Source: Pratylenchus scribneri (taxonomy: Eukaryota; Nematoda; Chromadorea; Rhabditida; Pratylenchidae). Taken from it: a stretch of DNA of 64,000 nt. This document shows positions 22,001 through 34,500 of the stretch, one piece after another. The notes under the pieces are model-generated. The model was not told the origin of the DNA, searched no databases, and worked only from the letters and a program-made list of their open reading frames with translations. The first letter of the stretch is position 1; each line of letters begins with the position of its first letter. The translations under genes and the position numbers were made by a program. Location: positions 1 through 64,000 of the forward strand of contig JAQSEB010000129.1 in the NCBI GenBank assembly GCA_030063045.1. Direction: 5' to 3'.

Positions 22001-24360
22001 AATGTTATTATAAAATTTATTGACAAATAATGATGGGTGGACAATTGCTGGAAATAAGAAGGTGAGCTTTGCGGGAGAAGAAAGTGGTCGAGAATCGAGA
22101 CGAGACACTAAAAAATGGGAAATGCAACTGCTTTACCGCGAGGAGCGAGCATATCTAGAAAATGGGAAATATGTTTGGCTACAGCGAGAAGCGTGCGTAA
22201 GCGTATCGGGAAAATGGGAAATGTTGGCAGCGAGCGTATGAGACGATTCGGGAATCGATAAGGGGAGAATAAAGCGACAGCAACATTTAAAAATATAGTA
22301 AGTAAAATATAGTTGGTTGGTGTTTGAAGAAAAGGGCAAATTTTTCCTACTGCTGCTTGGGTGGGAGATTACTAAGAATAGGGTTACTACACATACACAA
22401 CGAATAGCGATCGTGCCCTTTGGAAAAATGTAATAACCTATATAAAAATAATTAATTATTTTATACTTTTTAAATAAAAAAATTTTTCATTTCAACTAGG
22501 GTTGCTCAAAGTCGGTTAACCGAACCGAAACCGAAACCGAAAACCGGGTTTTTTGGCCCAAAAACCGAAACCGAAACCGAGGTTCGAAAACCGCGAAAAC
22601 CGAAAACCGAGGGTCCAAACCGACGGTTTTTCGGTTTTTAATTTTCACCTTGAGGGACAATTTTTGGTTAAAATTTTACCTTATTCGACCATTTTTAATT
22701 AAAAATTTTCCCTAACGGGCCATTTTTAGGCTTAAAATATTATCTTTTGGATCATTTTTAGCCTAATATTTTTCCTTTCGGGTCTATTTTTGTCTGATTT
22801 TTTACTCTATGGCCATCTTTGCCTTTAATTTTACCCTCCAAGAAATTTTTGGTCTATTTTTTTATTCAAAACTATTTTCAACTGAAATTTTTTGCTTAAA
22901 CGGGCATTTTTAATATAAATTATTTTTCTTTTCTAATTTTTCTCTCTGCGGGGCCATTTTTATTCGAAATTCTTCTTTTTGTGAATTATTTAGGCTAAAA
23001 TTTTTCTCTGTTAGGCTTTTTTGAAATATTTTCTCTTTTGGGTCTTTTTTGTTGAAGCAAACCTAGAAGAATAACTAAAAATTGAAGTAAAATATTGGAT
23101 ATGTGATATTAGAATAAATTTTCTTTAATTTTTTGCGAAATTTTATGAAAAATTAAATTTTTCAAAAATTTTTTGACCATTTTTCAAAAAACCGAAAAAC
23201 CGGAAAACAGAAACCGAAAACCGAGAATTTTTTCAAACCGAAACCGAAAACCGACATTGGAAAACCGGGAAAACCGAAAACCGGAAACCTCGGTTTAAAA
23301 CCGACTTTGAGCAACCCTAATTTCAACCAATAAACCATTAAATTGTACTTTATAAATATCTTTTTCATTTTACACAATTCGAAACACCATTGAATAATTT
23401 TTTAAAGGAAATTCAAAAATTAGTTGACTAATTCTCGAAATAGTTTTTTTTAGAAAAATTAAAAAGTAAATTTAATATAAAATAATTTTAATAAAAAAAA
23501 ATTAATTAAAAATTTTATATTTTTATATCATTATTATATTAAATAAAATTATGCAAAAAATAAACATTGGGAATATATTTGCCATTAATAATTAAAAGAA
23601 AGTTATTTTTTATTAAATATTTAATATTTTATCTTAATAATAAATTAAGAAAAATAAATTAAAAATAAAAAATTTAATTTATATTTTAATAAAATAATTT
23701 ATAAAAAATTTATTTTTTGAAAATCAATTTCCTTATAAAAATATTTTATTCTGGTTTAAAAAATATATTAAATATAAAATAGTCATTAAATTTTTTGGTC
23801 TCAAAATCTTTTTTGTTTGATCAAAGTCTCGCTCATCAGAGTTTGAAATTCAGAAAAAGCTTGCCAACAGATTATCGAAGTTCGTATTCCTATCAAACTC
23901 CCCTACCCATGAAGCTTCAGATGATTTAAAAAATTGCTAAATATATAATTAAAAAAAGCATCTTCATATATTAAAATTATTTATTATATAATAAATTAGA
24001 AATATTAATTTAATGTAAATAAATCTAAAGTTTTCAAGCAAAAAAAAAAACAATTTTATATTTATAGCAGGAACTTTATTAACTGCTGCTGCTACCCTTC
24101 AAATACCTGCCGAATTGGTGAATCAACCCATCTCGTTTCCATCTGATCCAGTAGAAGAAATTGTGCCATCTGCACCGGCTGAAGAAGAATTATTTGATGC
24201 CTATGAAAGGGCATCTGCTCCGGCTGAAGAAGAATTATTTGATATTTATGAAAGGGCATCAGCTCCGGACGAAGGAATGCTTGAAACTTTCGAACAAACT
24301 ATGGCAAAATTGCCATCGGCACCGACAGAAGAACTGGTTACCGCAGAAGAAGGTCATTGA
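19043..24360 (+). CDS. Unrecognised multi-exon protein with Ala/Pro/Glu repeats at the C-terminus
   Basis: Exons with good borders: about 19020-19109, 19420-19511, about 19835-20061, 20137-20270, 20748-20862, 20909-21020, 21350-21458 and 24071-24360. Readable segments include LKGTDEFYDRIAEKGFVEEH, FVIGFKGFEILRKKFEESR, TQLQKWLEKSINEDIRLEP, INKGKVYSIEPSGPMHQISN, RVTVTTNEVMEDIEKAFKAA and SIEGEAIGPIRSVEKTVSES. The last exon contains two near copies of SAPAEEELFD(A/I)YERA plus shorter variants, an acidic low-complexity tail. No domain is recognised and the true first exon is unclear. The 2.6-kb last intron carries the hAT element at 22497-23319 and short repeats at 22100-22260. It may be a nematode-specific, possibly duplicated or secreted, family. 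Confidence 0.45.
19560..19740. repeat. TE fragment with GGAATTCCGATTCCG/GTTCTGGTTCC words
   Basis: Short intronic segment with GTGGAGTTGGAATTCCGATTCCG and TTTTTGAGTTCTGGTTCC. Similar words occur in the element remnants at 41005-41400 and 56255-56310. No ends were defined. Confidence 0.4.
22105..22260. repeat. Three imperfect ~50-bp direct repeats
   Basis: AAAATGGGAAAT recurs three times about 50 bp apart, each time near GCGAG(G/A)AGCG- or GCGAGCGTATGAG-type words. The open frame across it looks fortuitous. It may be the subterminal region of an unrecognised element in the intron. Confidence 0.5.
22497..23319. mobile_element. Non-autonomous hAT element with ACCGAAA arrays
   Basis: TIRs TAGGGTTGCTCAAAGTCGG and CCGACTTTGAGCAACCCTA are exact inverted copies, flanked by a perfect 8-bp duplication ATTTCAAC (22489-22496, 23320-23327). 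Both subterminal regions are dense with ACCGAAACCGAAAACCG repeats in inverted orientation. The middle is AT-rich with repeated 'GG(G/A)CCATTTTT' words. It has no transposase ORF. It lies in the last intron of the gene ending at 24360. Confidence 0.92.
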
Positions 24361-24754
24361 TTTAAGGGGATTATACAATAATAAAAGGTGGGTAGGTAAT
24401 CTCAAAATGCCTTTAGCAAAAATCACCCAAATTTTGGATTATAAGAGGTTTAAAAATTTGATCAAAAATATTTTGATCAAATTGTTTTAGGGGTATTTTA
24501 AAAGCTTAATTTTCGTCTTTTTAGCGTCTTTAAATAATTTAGAGTCAAGATAGTTTAAGAAATTTTTAGAAATCTAAAAAAAGTTTGTGCATTTTATGCA
24601 CTTTTTTCATCAGAACACGGATAAAATTTTAATTGAAAATTTTGATTATAAAAATAGTAAATCCGATAAAAAATAAAAATTTTTAACTAAAAAGTAAAAA
24701 TTTTGGGTAAAAAAATATAAAATTTTGATCAAAAATTTTCTCTAAATGAAAAAT

Positions 24755-24855
24755 TATAATTTCGCCCTGAGACAGGCCCCAATTCAATAACTATGGCCCC
24801 GGCCTCTAGCCTTCGACTTTTCAAAATTTTGGCCTGGGCCCGCACAACACTGAGT
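24755..24855. mobile_element. One end of a GC-rich hAT-like element (remnant)
   Basis: On the minus strand the segment starts CAGTGTTGTGCGGGCCCAGG and continues with CCGGGGCC-type words, similar in layout to the hAT end at 160. No matching opposite end or duplication was found. Confidence 0.35.
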
Positions 24856-24977
24856 TTGTACCCAAATTTATTGCAAACATTTTTTTTGATTTTATTATTC
24901 GCAAAAAATATTTTATTTAAAGATTTTCGGTGATGGGGTCCTAATTTGTCATAAGTTTTACATAAATTTTATTGTTT

Positions 24978-25296
24978 GAAAAAACATAGGTTTAAAAACC
25001 GGTTTCAAAAATTGAATTTCGGTATTTTGGTTCATATTATAATTATTCAACGAGTCTCATGAGCTGTAAAGAATGTGCAATCAGTTATCAGTTTTGCATA
25101 AAATTCAAAATTAAAAAGTTAGGCCATTTTAGTCATGTGGGTCAACTATACTGAAATTTTTAACGGCCATAACTTTTTAATTTTGTTTTTTCGTGGAACA
25201 AATGTCAGATTCGCCATAAGCTCACCGAGGCAATATGACTCAAAATACTAATAAGGTTCAATTTTTTCGATAACGGTTAGTAAACCTATTTTGTTT
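24978..25296. mobile_element. Inverted-repeat (MITE-like) element
   Basis: Outer arms AACATAGGTTTAAAAACCGG and (right end, complemented) AAAATAGGTTTACTAACCG pair. Inner arms pair around AAAAAGTTA(G/T)GGCC. The flanking duplication is unclear. A related half-copy (CGACGAGTCTCGATG..., TTTTGCATAAA, AAAAGGTTATAAG) sits at about 30430-30530. Confidence 0.5.
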
Positions 25297-26830
25297 CAGG
25301 AAATTTCATGTGGTTTATTCCTTGGCTCTGTAATGTTGCCAACTTCTGAAAAAATGCGAGATGTGAATGCGAATCTGGCAGCTGATGAAACTCCAACATC
25401 TGGTATTATTCGCACTTCGCAGAATGATAGGAGAGAGGAATAGTTGGGCTCTGTGATGGGCTTAAGATTATGCCTTTTCCCCAAAAATATTAAAAAAGTA
25501 AAAAATGTGAAAAAAAATTCTATTTTAAGAAACTATATTTTTTAATATAAGGTTTTAATATCGAGAATTTTTATAAAAAAAAATTATTGGCTTCAATCAA
25601 ATCGAAAGTGTAAATTTTCTGATTCTTTTGATTCTAAATCAATTGGGAAGTTGTATAAATTTTTTTGAAAAAAATTCGGATAATAAAATATTTTTTCTAT
25701 GATATTCTATCTGGTAAATGCAATAATTAAATCATTTTAAAAAGATAATTATATTAAATTTATTAACCAATAATCTTCTGATTCATTTTAATCCCCGTTT
25801 TACGTTGAGAAGCCAAGGGAACTGCTGGAATTTTTTGCTTACGAGGGAAAAAGAACAATCTTATGACGTATAGGAAAGGATAAAAACATAAGAAAAATCT
25901 ATATTTAAACATTAGAATAATTTATAGCTTCTGTGAATGTTGTTCAAAATATTGCTGCCCGTTCTGGGCCGATATCGAATGCAAATATGCTTTCAAATGC
26001 AGGTGCTTTAGTTGACTCGAGCGCAAGTTTGGGTGAATGTGACTCGAAAACAGAAACGTGTGTCTCGAATTCAAATCCTTTTCAATCGACGAAAAATGTA
26101 TGATTTTTGGATAAAAGCATTTTTTAAATAAAATTCAAGAGCAATTTCAAGTAGAATATAAATTATAATTTTAACAATGAAGCAATTATTTTATTTACAG
26201 AAAATATCCCAGACCATAATGAAAGAAAATAAATGGGATAGCTCTGGAAAGAATGTGAATCCGACAGCTGGCGAGACTTCTACAACTGGTTTGATTTGCA
26301 GTGTGATAGGACTAGAATTTTGGGATTTGGATGTGGACTATCCTAAAATTATTGTAAAATTAAAATAAGATGAAAAAATCCATATTAAGAAACTTGTTTT
26401 ATTTTCTATATATTTTTGGTTATGTCGAGCATATTTTCATAAAAAATATTTTGTGCTTAAATCAAGATGGTAAGTGAAAAATTTAAAATTATTCTTTTGA
26501 TTCTAAAATTAAAATCGATTTGAAACTCGGTGAAAATTTAAAAATATTTTTTATATAACATCCTATTCTTGAGGTTCCTTAATTGGATCATATTACAAAT
26601 ATAATTAAATAATTTTTTAATAAATGATCAAGTGATTCATTTTATTTGCGTTTTACCGGGAGAGGCCACAGAAATTATTTTTTTTTGCTTGTGAAAAGGG
26701 AAAAATTTTAGAACAAGTAATTTTATAGATTCTTTAAAAGTTATTCAAAATATTCCGGCGCTTTCCGGACCCATATCGTCTGTAAATGTGCCTTCCTATT
26801 CAGGCCCGATAACTACGACAATTTGCAAGT
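25296..26830 (+). pseudogene. Diverged tandem duplication of the lysozyme 5' region
   Basis: Copy A (about 25296-26098) and copy B (about 26201-26830) align at three places roughly 0.81-0.89 kb apart. The first is an upstream exon-like block (GATGAAACTCCAACATCTGG versus GGCGAGACTTCTACAACTGG). The second is the signal-peptide exon (TTCTATTTTAAGAAACTA versus TCCATATTAAGAAACTTG). The third is a following exon (VVQNIAARSGPIS versus VIQNIPALSGPIS). In copy A the signal exon has no usable ATG frame and closes quickly, while its later exon is longer (to about 26098, ending in a GTATG donor). Copy A therefore looks like a dead 5' duplicate, or an exon source for an unrecognised gene. Copy B feeds the lysozyme gene. 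What the upstream exon-like block encodes is unknown. Confidence 0.4.
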
Positions 26831-29800
26831 TTTCAGAATTTTAAAAAATGAATTTAAAAATTAATGAGTATTTTTTAATTTATGGAAGAGTTTAGATAAT
26901 GAATGGGATATGTTATTTTTTTCAGCAACTAATTAAGTTTCTTTTTTAGAGAGTATTTATTATATATACTTGTATTTATGTACTATAATGAAAAAATTTT
27001 ATTTTTATTTAAAGATTTCAAAAAAGGATTCGATTCTTCAACAACCATTGGCCCAATCACGGCGAACAAATTTCAAATGGCAGATGCCGCAGGATATGTA
27101 GGTTTTGACTTCTGTTTTAATTAAATTTTCAAATAAAAATGTACATGAGTCGAACAAAATTAAATTTTAAAAAAATTGTCAGGTATATTACATTGGAGAA
27201 TATTTTAATGCCACAATGGTCACGAATCCAAACAATTATGATGGTTTGACAAACGGCATAAATTTCATTGGAATTGTAAGCCTAAAAAATGCCAAAGGTA
27301 ATTAAATTAAATGATAATTTAAATTTCTTTTTTTTTTAAATTTATATATGATTAAATGATATTTTATTTCTTATTTTATTTAATTTTTCTTTCTTTTTAT
27401 TGTCAAAAATTATTTTATATTAAATTAAACAAATTTTAATTAAAATTCGTTGAAAACTAACTGAGTCAACAATTTTTTAGAAGATAAATAATAAACATAT
27501 GAATTAAAAAAATTTGAAAATTATATCAAAATTATATAAAAACACTAATTTCAATAGCTATTATTGCCAATGTAGACGCCTACCATTTACCAATTTTTGT
27601 GCCCACAGCAAGTATCACTGTCCCTGGTCACGAAATTCAAACAAATGTCTTAATTCAGGTAAATATTTAAATTTTTCTTACTTAGGAAATTTTGCATAAA
27701 GAAAATTATTATTCAAATAAAGCACTTGACTGTAAAATATTTTACTATAAAATAATAAGCAATCCAAAAAGATAGTAAATCATGATCATAAAATGTGAAT
27801 ATAAGTTCATTTGTTTAGATTTTTAGTCTTTGAGGTTTTTCAAATATTGAATAATTTTTAGACCAACTGGTTTCGGTATAAAAATATTTTTACACTCTAA
27901 TAATTTTTAATTAGTCCCCTAACTAAGTAAGTTATTATTGAATTAACTTTAATATTTATCAGGCAAAACTGCCAATCGTTGCCTTAAATAATGCCGGTAT
28001 TCAAATTGGTCGAACATGGGTGGTTTGCCTGCTAAATGCTGGCTCCGGATGGTCAACAAATTTGACGGCCAATCAAAATTTTTTGACCGAATTTCTCAGT
28101 TATTTTCCGGTAAATTTTATGAAATTGATTTATTGAATATTTAATAATTTTCTTGTATTTTATCTTAGGATACTCTTGGCCCCCAAATCGGCATTCTCAC
28201 AGATAAGGCCAATTTCCAGGGGCTTTTTGGAAAAAATTACCAGCCAGTCGATTCAAATGGTTTGTGAGAATCTAATAATAATTAATTTCGTAGGTTAACA
28301 GCTATCAATTATTTAAGAAATTGAGGGCATTTTTGGTTTAATTTTTATATAAATCATGCCTACGGTGAAAATTCTGACTAAAAGTTCCCCCCGGTTCATG
28401 AAAAAATAGTCCAAAGTGCAAAGGAAGAGAAAATATTCAAAAATAACTCCAAAAAGGAAAATATTCAATAAAGGAAAAATGCAAAAATACATCCAGATTA
28501 AATAATAATAATACATAAAAATTTATCTAGAAGAAAAAATACTCGACAAAAAGAAAATTTGACTATACTTGTATTTTTATGAAAAAATATCTTAAAGAAA
28601 TTTTTAAAAAAAATTAAATATTTATTATGAAGTTTTAAAAATACATTTTTAAGGCGAATACAAAAATTCATTTAAATAAAAATTATTTAAAATATCTTTC
28701 CTAGCAGATATACAATATACATAATTCAATTTTGATTTATTTAATCGATAATTCTAGAATTATCCTATATATTTGTGATAAAAATGGGGATTTGGTAAAT
28801 TTGCGGAATTACCAAGTTGTTAGGCTGATAAATTTCGGGAATCACGGCTTCTAGATAAGATACATACTCTGATAAGGCTGATTCGAGCCATGGTCGATTT
28901 TATTATATGAAATTTTGATTTCAGACTGCTATAGGCTTCTTTAATAATATTTTTGCTTGAATACTATCTCTCTTCGGCGCCCTATCCCTATATCTAACCC
29001 TAATTCTATTCATTGTCTTAAATTGAAATTTCATAGAGTAAATCGACCATATTGAGTCGAAGGAACCTACTCTCCTGTACAATGTCTAGAAGCCGAGATT
29101 CCGAAATTTACCAGCCTAATAAATTTGTAAATCCGCAGATTTACCAATTCCCCAAGAAAGTAAAATCAAACCTCCCTGAGTCCCGAAAGGCTGAAGCAGA
29201 TTCAGAATGCGTAACATAGGGCTAGAGATAGAAAAATTCCGCACGGAATAGCGGAAAATAATAGGCAGATGAATGCCTAAGGCATGATCCGGGAAGTTTG
29301 GGAGCGGAGCCCCAAAACTATCACATCGCAAAAAAAAAACTTAACCCAAACAGCCCTCTTTAGGGCTACAAATTTAATGAGTGAAGTGTAAGTTTGATTT
29401 TATTTACTTATATGAACATTTTTTGAATAAATATAATATTTAAATTCTTTAAATTTATTTTTCATTAAGCAGCCAAAAACAATGAAATCCAACACGGATT
29501 CTGGCCACAATTGATAACTAAGTGCTCTTTTTTTCTTTTTTATATGTAAAATTAATAAATTTTTTGCACCTTTTTTTCAAAAAAAAACTGAAAATTGAAA
29601 CCTTAAACCGAGATCGAAAAATCGGGCAAACCGAAGACCTTGATTAAAAGCCGATTTTGAGTTTCCCTATTAATTAGCCTTAATATTATAAAATTTTTAT
29701 TTATTAAAATAACTAATTTATCATTTTTTAAATTTTTTTTATAAATTTTAATTATTTTTTCTAAATATGGCTAAAACCATGCCCAGCCTATTTGGAGAAT

Positions 29801-30190
29801 TTCTTGAGTTTGACCGTACTATTCAGGATTAATTGACTGATCTCTATGCTGATCAAAATGGCCAATTAAAAAATGACCAGTCCAAATAAGAATTTCCCAT
29901 TTTGGACTGGTCATTTCTGGAAATGGCTAATTCCAAATTTGTACCCAATATTTAAAAGTCAAAAAATTATCCAGGAAATCAAGTTTCTTTATGGTGGAAC
30001 AATTGCGATGGCAATGCAAACACCCAAGGATTTGTTCCATTCAATGGATGGTTTTTTCTTTCAATGTGAAAAATAATTCTATTTAAATTTTATTCATAGG
30101 AATGCCCCGACACAAAAGCGTTATGTTTGCGAAAAAACAAAAATTGCTGACATCGATGGAATAAATGGAAATGAGGTTGTAATGTTTTGA
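26370..30190 (+). CDS. Nematode LYS-type (GH25-fold) lysozyme, probably catalytically impaired
   Basis: Exon 1 (26370-26469) begins MKKSILRNLFYFLYIFGYVE, a signal peptide, and ends in GTAAGT. Further exons: about 26731-26780, 27017-27101, 27181-27298, 27559-27658, 27963-28110, 28170-28258, about 29980-30049 and 30101-30190. The order matches GH25-fold nematode lysozymes: GFDSST near the start, an N-terminal YYIGEYFNAT strand, NAKAIIANVDAYHLPIFVP, then TNVLIQAKLPIVALNN, IGRTWVVCLL, FLTEFLSYFP, PQIGILTDKANFQGLFG, SLWWNN and PFNGWNAPTQKRY. The last splice rejoins the Trp codon exactly. Family knowledge: GH25 catalysis uses a DxE pair in the strand after the G..W motif. Here that strand reads WVVCLL, so the pair appears lost while the first Asp (GFDSST) is kept. 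It probably acts extracellularly, as a pseudo-enzyme or peptidoglycan binder (inference). Confidence 0.7.
28785..29154. mobile_element. MITE related to the 53225-53643 element
   Basis: Terminal words TGGGGATTTGGTAAAT and (complement of right end) TGGGGAATTGGTAAAT pair. Next come pairs of AATTTCGG(G)AATC.CGGCTTCTAGA and 'GGTCGATTTA...TATGAAATTT'. The inner part shares this core with the element at 53225, including CCCTA(T/A)CCCTA words near 28982-29010. No clean duplication was found at the ends. It lies in the large intron of the lysozyme gene. Confidence 0.65.
29585..29672. mobile_element. Decayed end of an ACCGAAA-type hAT element
   Basis: The segment ending GCCGATTTTGAGTTTCCCTA closely resembles the right TIR of the hAT element at 22497-23319, preceded by AAACCG/AAAATCGGGCAAACCG words. 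Only one end is recognisable. Confidence 0.5.
29871..29916. repeat. Perfect 16-bp hairpin
   Basis: AAATGACCAGTCCAAA (29871-29886) and its exact complement TTTGGACTGGTCATTT (29901-29916) are separated by 14 bases. It lies just upstream of the penultimate lysozyme exon. Confidence 0.85.
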
Positions 30191-30199
30191 ATGAGAAGG

Positions 30200-31560
30200 G
30201 ATAAGAAGATAAATATTTTATTAAGAAAATAAAAATTGAATCAAATTACCAAATTACAACTCTAGAAATTTAATCTTTTATTGCTATTTATGTAAAAATA
30301 AATAATAAAACAATTGTTGAATAAAAAAATTATAAAAATTTATTTTCATCTATAGCGGAAGAAAATTTGATCTCAATCCAGCTCAATAAAGGAAAGTAAC
30401 ATCAAAATTTTTTTAGTTGAAATTATAGCTTAATCGACGAGTCTCGATGTGTTGATTAGGAATTTGACATTGGTTTTGCATAAAGTATAAAACAAAAAAA
30501 AAATAAAAAGGTTATAAGTTTTTTTTCATATTTTGATCTAAAAATTTTTATGTTGTTTCTGGAGCATTTTACATACCATTATTTTTGTTTTTATTAATTC
30601 TTTTCTCATTAATATTCACTTGTTTATGCTGACTGAGCCAAAAAAATTTCTTCAGAATCAATTAACATTCATTCCATTTCCATGACAGCTATTTCTTAGT
30701 CATTTCCAATTTTTTTTTGAAGATGTTGTGAACAGATTTTCATTGTTTATCCCACTAAAAATGGATATTTCTTAATTATCTTTGCGGAGATTTTTCTTGC
30801 AATAAATTAGCATAAACGACCCCCAAAAATTGGTCATCCTAAATCACTTTAAAATTTTTTTTTCAATCAAATATGAATAATAGAATAAAAATCTTAGAAA
30901 CATTTTTTCAAAATTCCGCAGAAAAAATTAAGAAATAGCCAAAAATCAAACGAAAATTCAATGTATTTTATATCGCATACTAAACCAGACAGCAATGGTT
31001 GATCAGGGCTCCATCTAAAATACTAATTATTAAAAATTGAAAAATTTAATTAACTTCATATAATGTATATTCGAAAAATTTCGTAAATTTTCTTTTCCTC
31101 TATTTTATTTTAGAAGAAACGAAAACTCCTCGGGAGTCGGGATCCGCCCGATAGGGCGTGCGCCCGAGCTAGTATTTTTATATCTTACACTTGGATTTTT
31201 ATAGTTCATTATCATTATCTTTTTGATTTTTGCATCTTATTGACGAAAGAAAAGAATATGTGTTTGTGTTTGGATTTGAACAACAGAATCGATAAAAAAA
31301 TGGTTTTAAGATGGCAGATTACAGATAAATTATGCAATATCCAAAAAGTCCATATCCACCCTAAAAAGATGACCCAATATATCAAACATAATTCAAGAAA
31401 AATCATTTATTATCTATCGCATTTTTAGTAGCGTTTGAAAAAAAAGTCGTTTTTTTTTTGGTTAATTAATAAAAAATAATATGCCAATTTGTCTTTATTC
31501 CATTTTGAAATAATTATTACAAAGAATAATTTTCAAATTATGGCATCTTCTTTCCTTCAT
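30200..31560. other. Spacer between convergent lysozyme and collagen genes
   Basis: AT-rich, with a MITE-like half-copy near 30430-30530. A GC-rich patch at 31117-31167 ends in a short hairpin (GGGCGTGCGCCC) followed by CTAGT, reminiscent of a Helitron 3' end but not proven. No gene is supported. Confidence 0.45.
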
Positions 31561-31567
31561 TCTATTT

Positions 31568-34500
31568 TCAATATCCGGGTGCCGTTCGTGGCGGTGGACA
31601 ATGATCGCAACCTCCTTGGCCTGGAAAAATTATATTTACATTTTTTATTATTTTATTTTCAAATTTTTTACCTCCGGGTTCTCCCGCACTTCCTGCTTGA
31701 CCTGGTGCGCCAGGATTCCCTAAAAAACAGAAATAAATTATTGAAAATAACGAAAAAATTCACCTGGCTGTCCATTTGGCCCAGCATCTCCAGGAGGTCC
31801 TTGCCCTCCGGGTTGACCAGGCCCTCCTGGCATCCCTGGGTGTCCATCTTCTCCGGGATGGCCATCTGGACCTGGTGGTCCTGCAGCCCCGGTTTGAGGT
31901 GGACCTTCAAGATTAATTTGGAGAAATTAAGCAATCGAAAATCAAATTTAATTAGATTTATAAATTTTAAATAATTTATTTTCAAACTATTAATTTTATT
32001 CAAAATATAGATTATAAATAAATTAGCAATCTATTTTCGGATTTTCAATTTGATTAAATACGAATTATATGATCAAAAATTTCAATTAAAATTTATAATT
32101 GTATTAAAAAATAAAAATTTAATTTGCCTCTGGGAATTATCAACTTTTGCTTATTATAAATTAACACTTTTCTTATTAATAATTAATAGCCTCAAGGCTT
32201 AGTTCTCCGTCATAATATATTATTTTTATCCAATTTTTTACTCACCTTCATTCAATGTTCCTGGCTGTCCAGGTGGACCTGGCATTCCAGGTTGACCCGA
32301 TTGACCATCATTTCCAGGCGGTCCTAAAAATATTTAATTTTAATGATTGAAATTTGAAATAAAAATTTACCTTGAGGGCCTCTTGGACCAGGTTGTGCTG
32401 CAGGTCCTGGTGCTCCGGGCATTCCCTTAAGCAAATTTTTATAAATTTAAAAATTAATTTTTAAATAATTTTTTAAAAAATTATTCGACCAATTCCCAAT
32501 CTTAATTGCCAAATCAATGGACAAATATTTTAATTCCAATTTAACAGAGCTCTGAATTATAATGCTTTTGAATTTTTAGGTAGGTTTATTATTTTGTATA
32601 ATCTTTCATAAATTATCAAATTTCCATTCAATTAAATAACTAAAATTAAATATTTTCATTCTTATGTTAAAGAGTTAGCCTATTTATATCTTAATTTTCC
32701 ATATTTTAGCAGCCTTATCCAAAAATGCCAAACATTTGATATTTTTTTCTGCTCTAAAATGTCTTTTCAATATCTCTTCTTATCATATTATATTTGGAAT
32801 TCAAAAAATAAAGCTAATTTATTTTCCTACACCAAAAAATTGGTCAATTTGTGCTATAATTTTCCCTAGCACTTTAAAAAATTACCAAATATTTCGGTTA
32901 ATATTTCTTTTCTAATTAATTCCCTTTCTGCTCTCTTAAAATTAAATACCGGCATTCCAGGAATTCCAGGTGGTCCTTGGCTTCCAGGCTGTCCATTGGG
33001 GGCTGGCTCACATTGTTGTTGACAGTGCGAAAAGCTCGGGGCCGGAGGAGGCGGTGGCGCTAAATTTAGGATATGAATTAATTAACTAAAATAAATCACC
33101 GTCTTGGCCAGGCCCTCCATCCATTCCGGGATGTCCATCACTTCCGGGCTCGCCAGCTGGGCCAGGCGGTCCGGGTGGTCCAGGAGGCTAAAAAATTTTA
33201 TTTTATTTATTATAGTTTGTTTCAATTTATTTATAATTTTTTAATATACAGTATATTAAAAATTTATTTCAAAGAATTTACTCATCAAAACATAAAATAC
33301 CACAATATTCAGTAGAATATAAAATACATATATGAATATGGATCATATATTTCTTTTTCGATCAGGGAAAATTTTATCATTAAAAATGGCATTTAATGTA
33401 TTTTATTACAAAAAAAAACTATCCAATTTGATTCTATTCCTTAAGGTTAAATATGGCTCGAAATTTGCCAAAGGAAAAATGCATAATCTAAAATTTTTGA
33501 CCATTTTTTGAGGTCAATTTTCTTTGTTGTTAATTCTAGCCAGAGGATTTATCTTAAATTTTAAAGTATATGTTGCAGCTAATTTGCGGAATTAGCTAAT
33601 CCCGGGACTAGCTAGCTAAAATGCGGAATCCGCGTTTTAGCTAGCCGGCCTAGCTAATCCTGGGAATAGCTAGCTAAAACACGGATTCCGCATTCTAGCT
33701 AGCTAATCCTGGGAATAGCTGACCCAGGCCAGCTAATTCCGGGAATTCGCAGCTAAGTTAGCTAATATTGGAGAAATTGAAATAAATTTAATAAAAAATA
33801 AATAATTTAATTAAAAATCGAATTTTTTAATTCGGACATTTAATAATGAATAAATCAATATTTTTAAAATTCAAAAATAATTTTCCATTATCCCAAACAA
33901 TTATTTACATCGAATGTCATTTCTATTTTTATAATTTATTTTACAAACTCGAAATAATAAATTATTAATTAAATCCTCTAGAAATTATGGAAGCAAAATT
34001 CGAATCAAAAATTGAGAATTTACCTATTATTTCCCGCGAAGAATATGCCACAAAATTACAACGATTAATTCAACTGGAAAATGATCATTCTATCAAGAAA
34101 GCAAAGAGCGATTATCGATTGCTGGACAAATTTGACATTTTGGAATTGAATGTGGAAGGAGTCAGGGTGCAAAAACTGATCAAAAAAGGCACGGAATTAC
34201 GCTTTGTTTGCAAAGAGGTTTTTTAATTTTTGTTTATTATTAAATATTTAAAAATTAAGGACATTTTCGCAGTGATAGACCGGGTTCACGAGGAATTGGG
34301 ACACAGCGGACGAATAAAAATGTACTATCGACTGGCAGAAACATATGCAAATATAACTCAAGAGATTATTAGCGCATATTTGTCTTTATGCGAAACATGC
34401 CAATTGAAAAAACCTGCAGTGCGCAAAGGAATTGTCACGAAGCCGATTGTATCATCCGCAATGAATTCCAGATGCCAGGTTTATTTAATTAATTAAAAAT

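Noticed and set aside
22020..22241. Small ORF with charged residues
   Set aside because: It lies across short direct repeats in an intron and has no splice or domain support.
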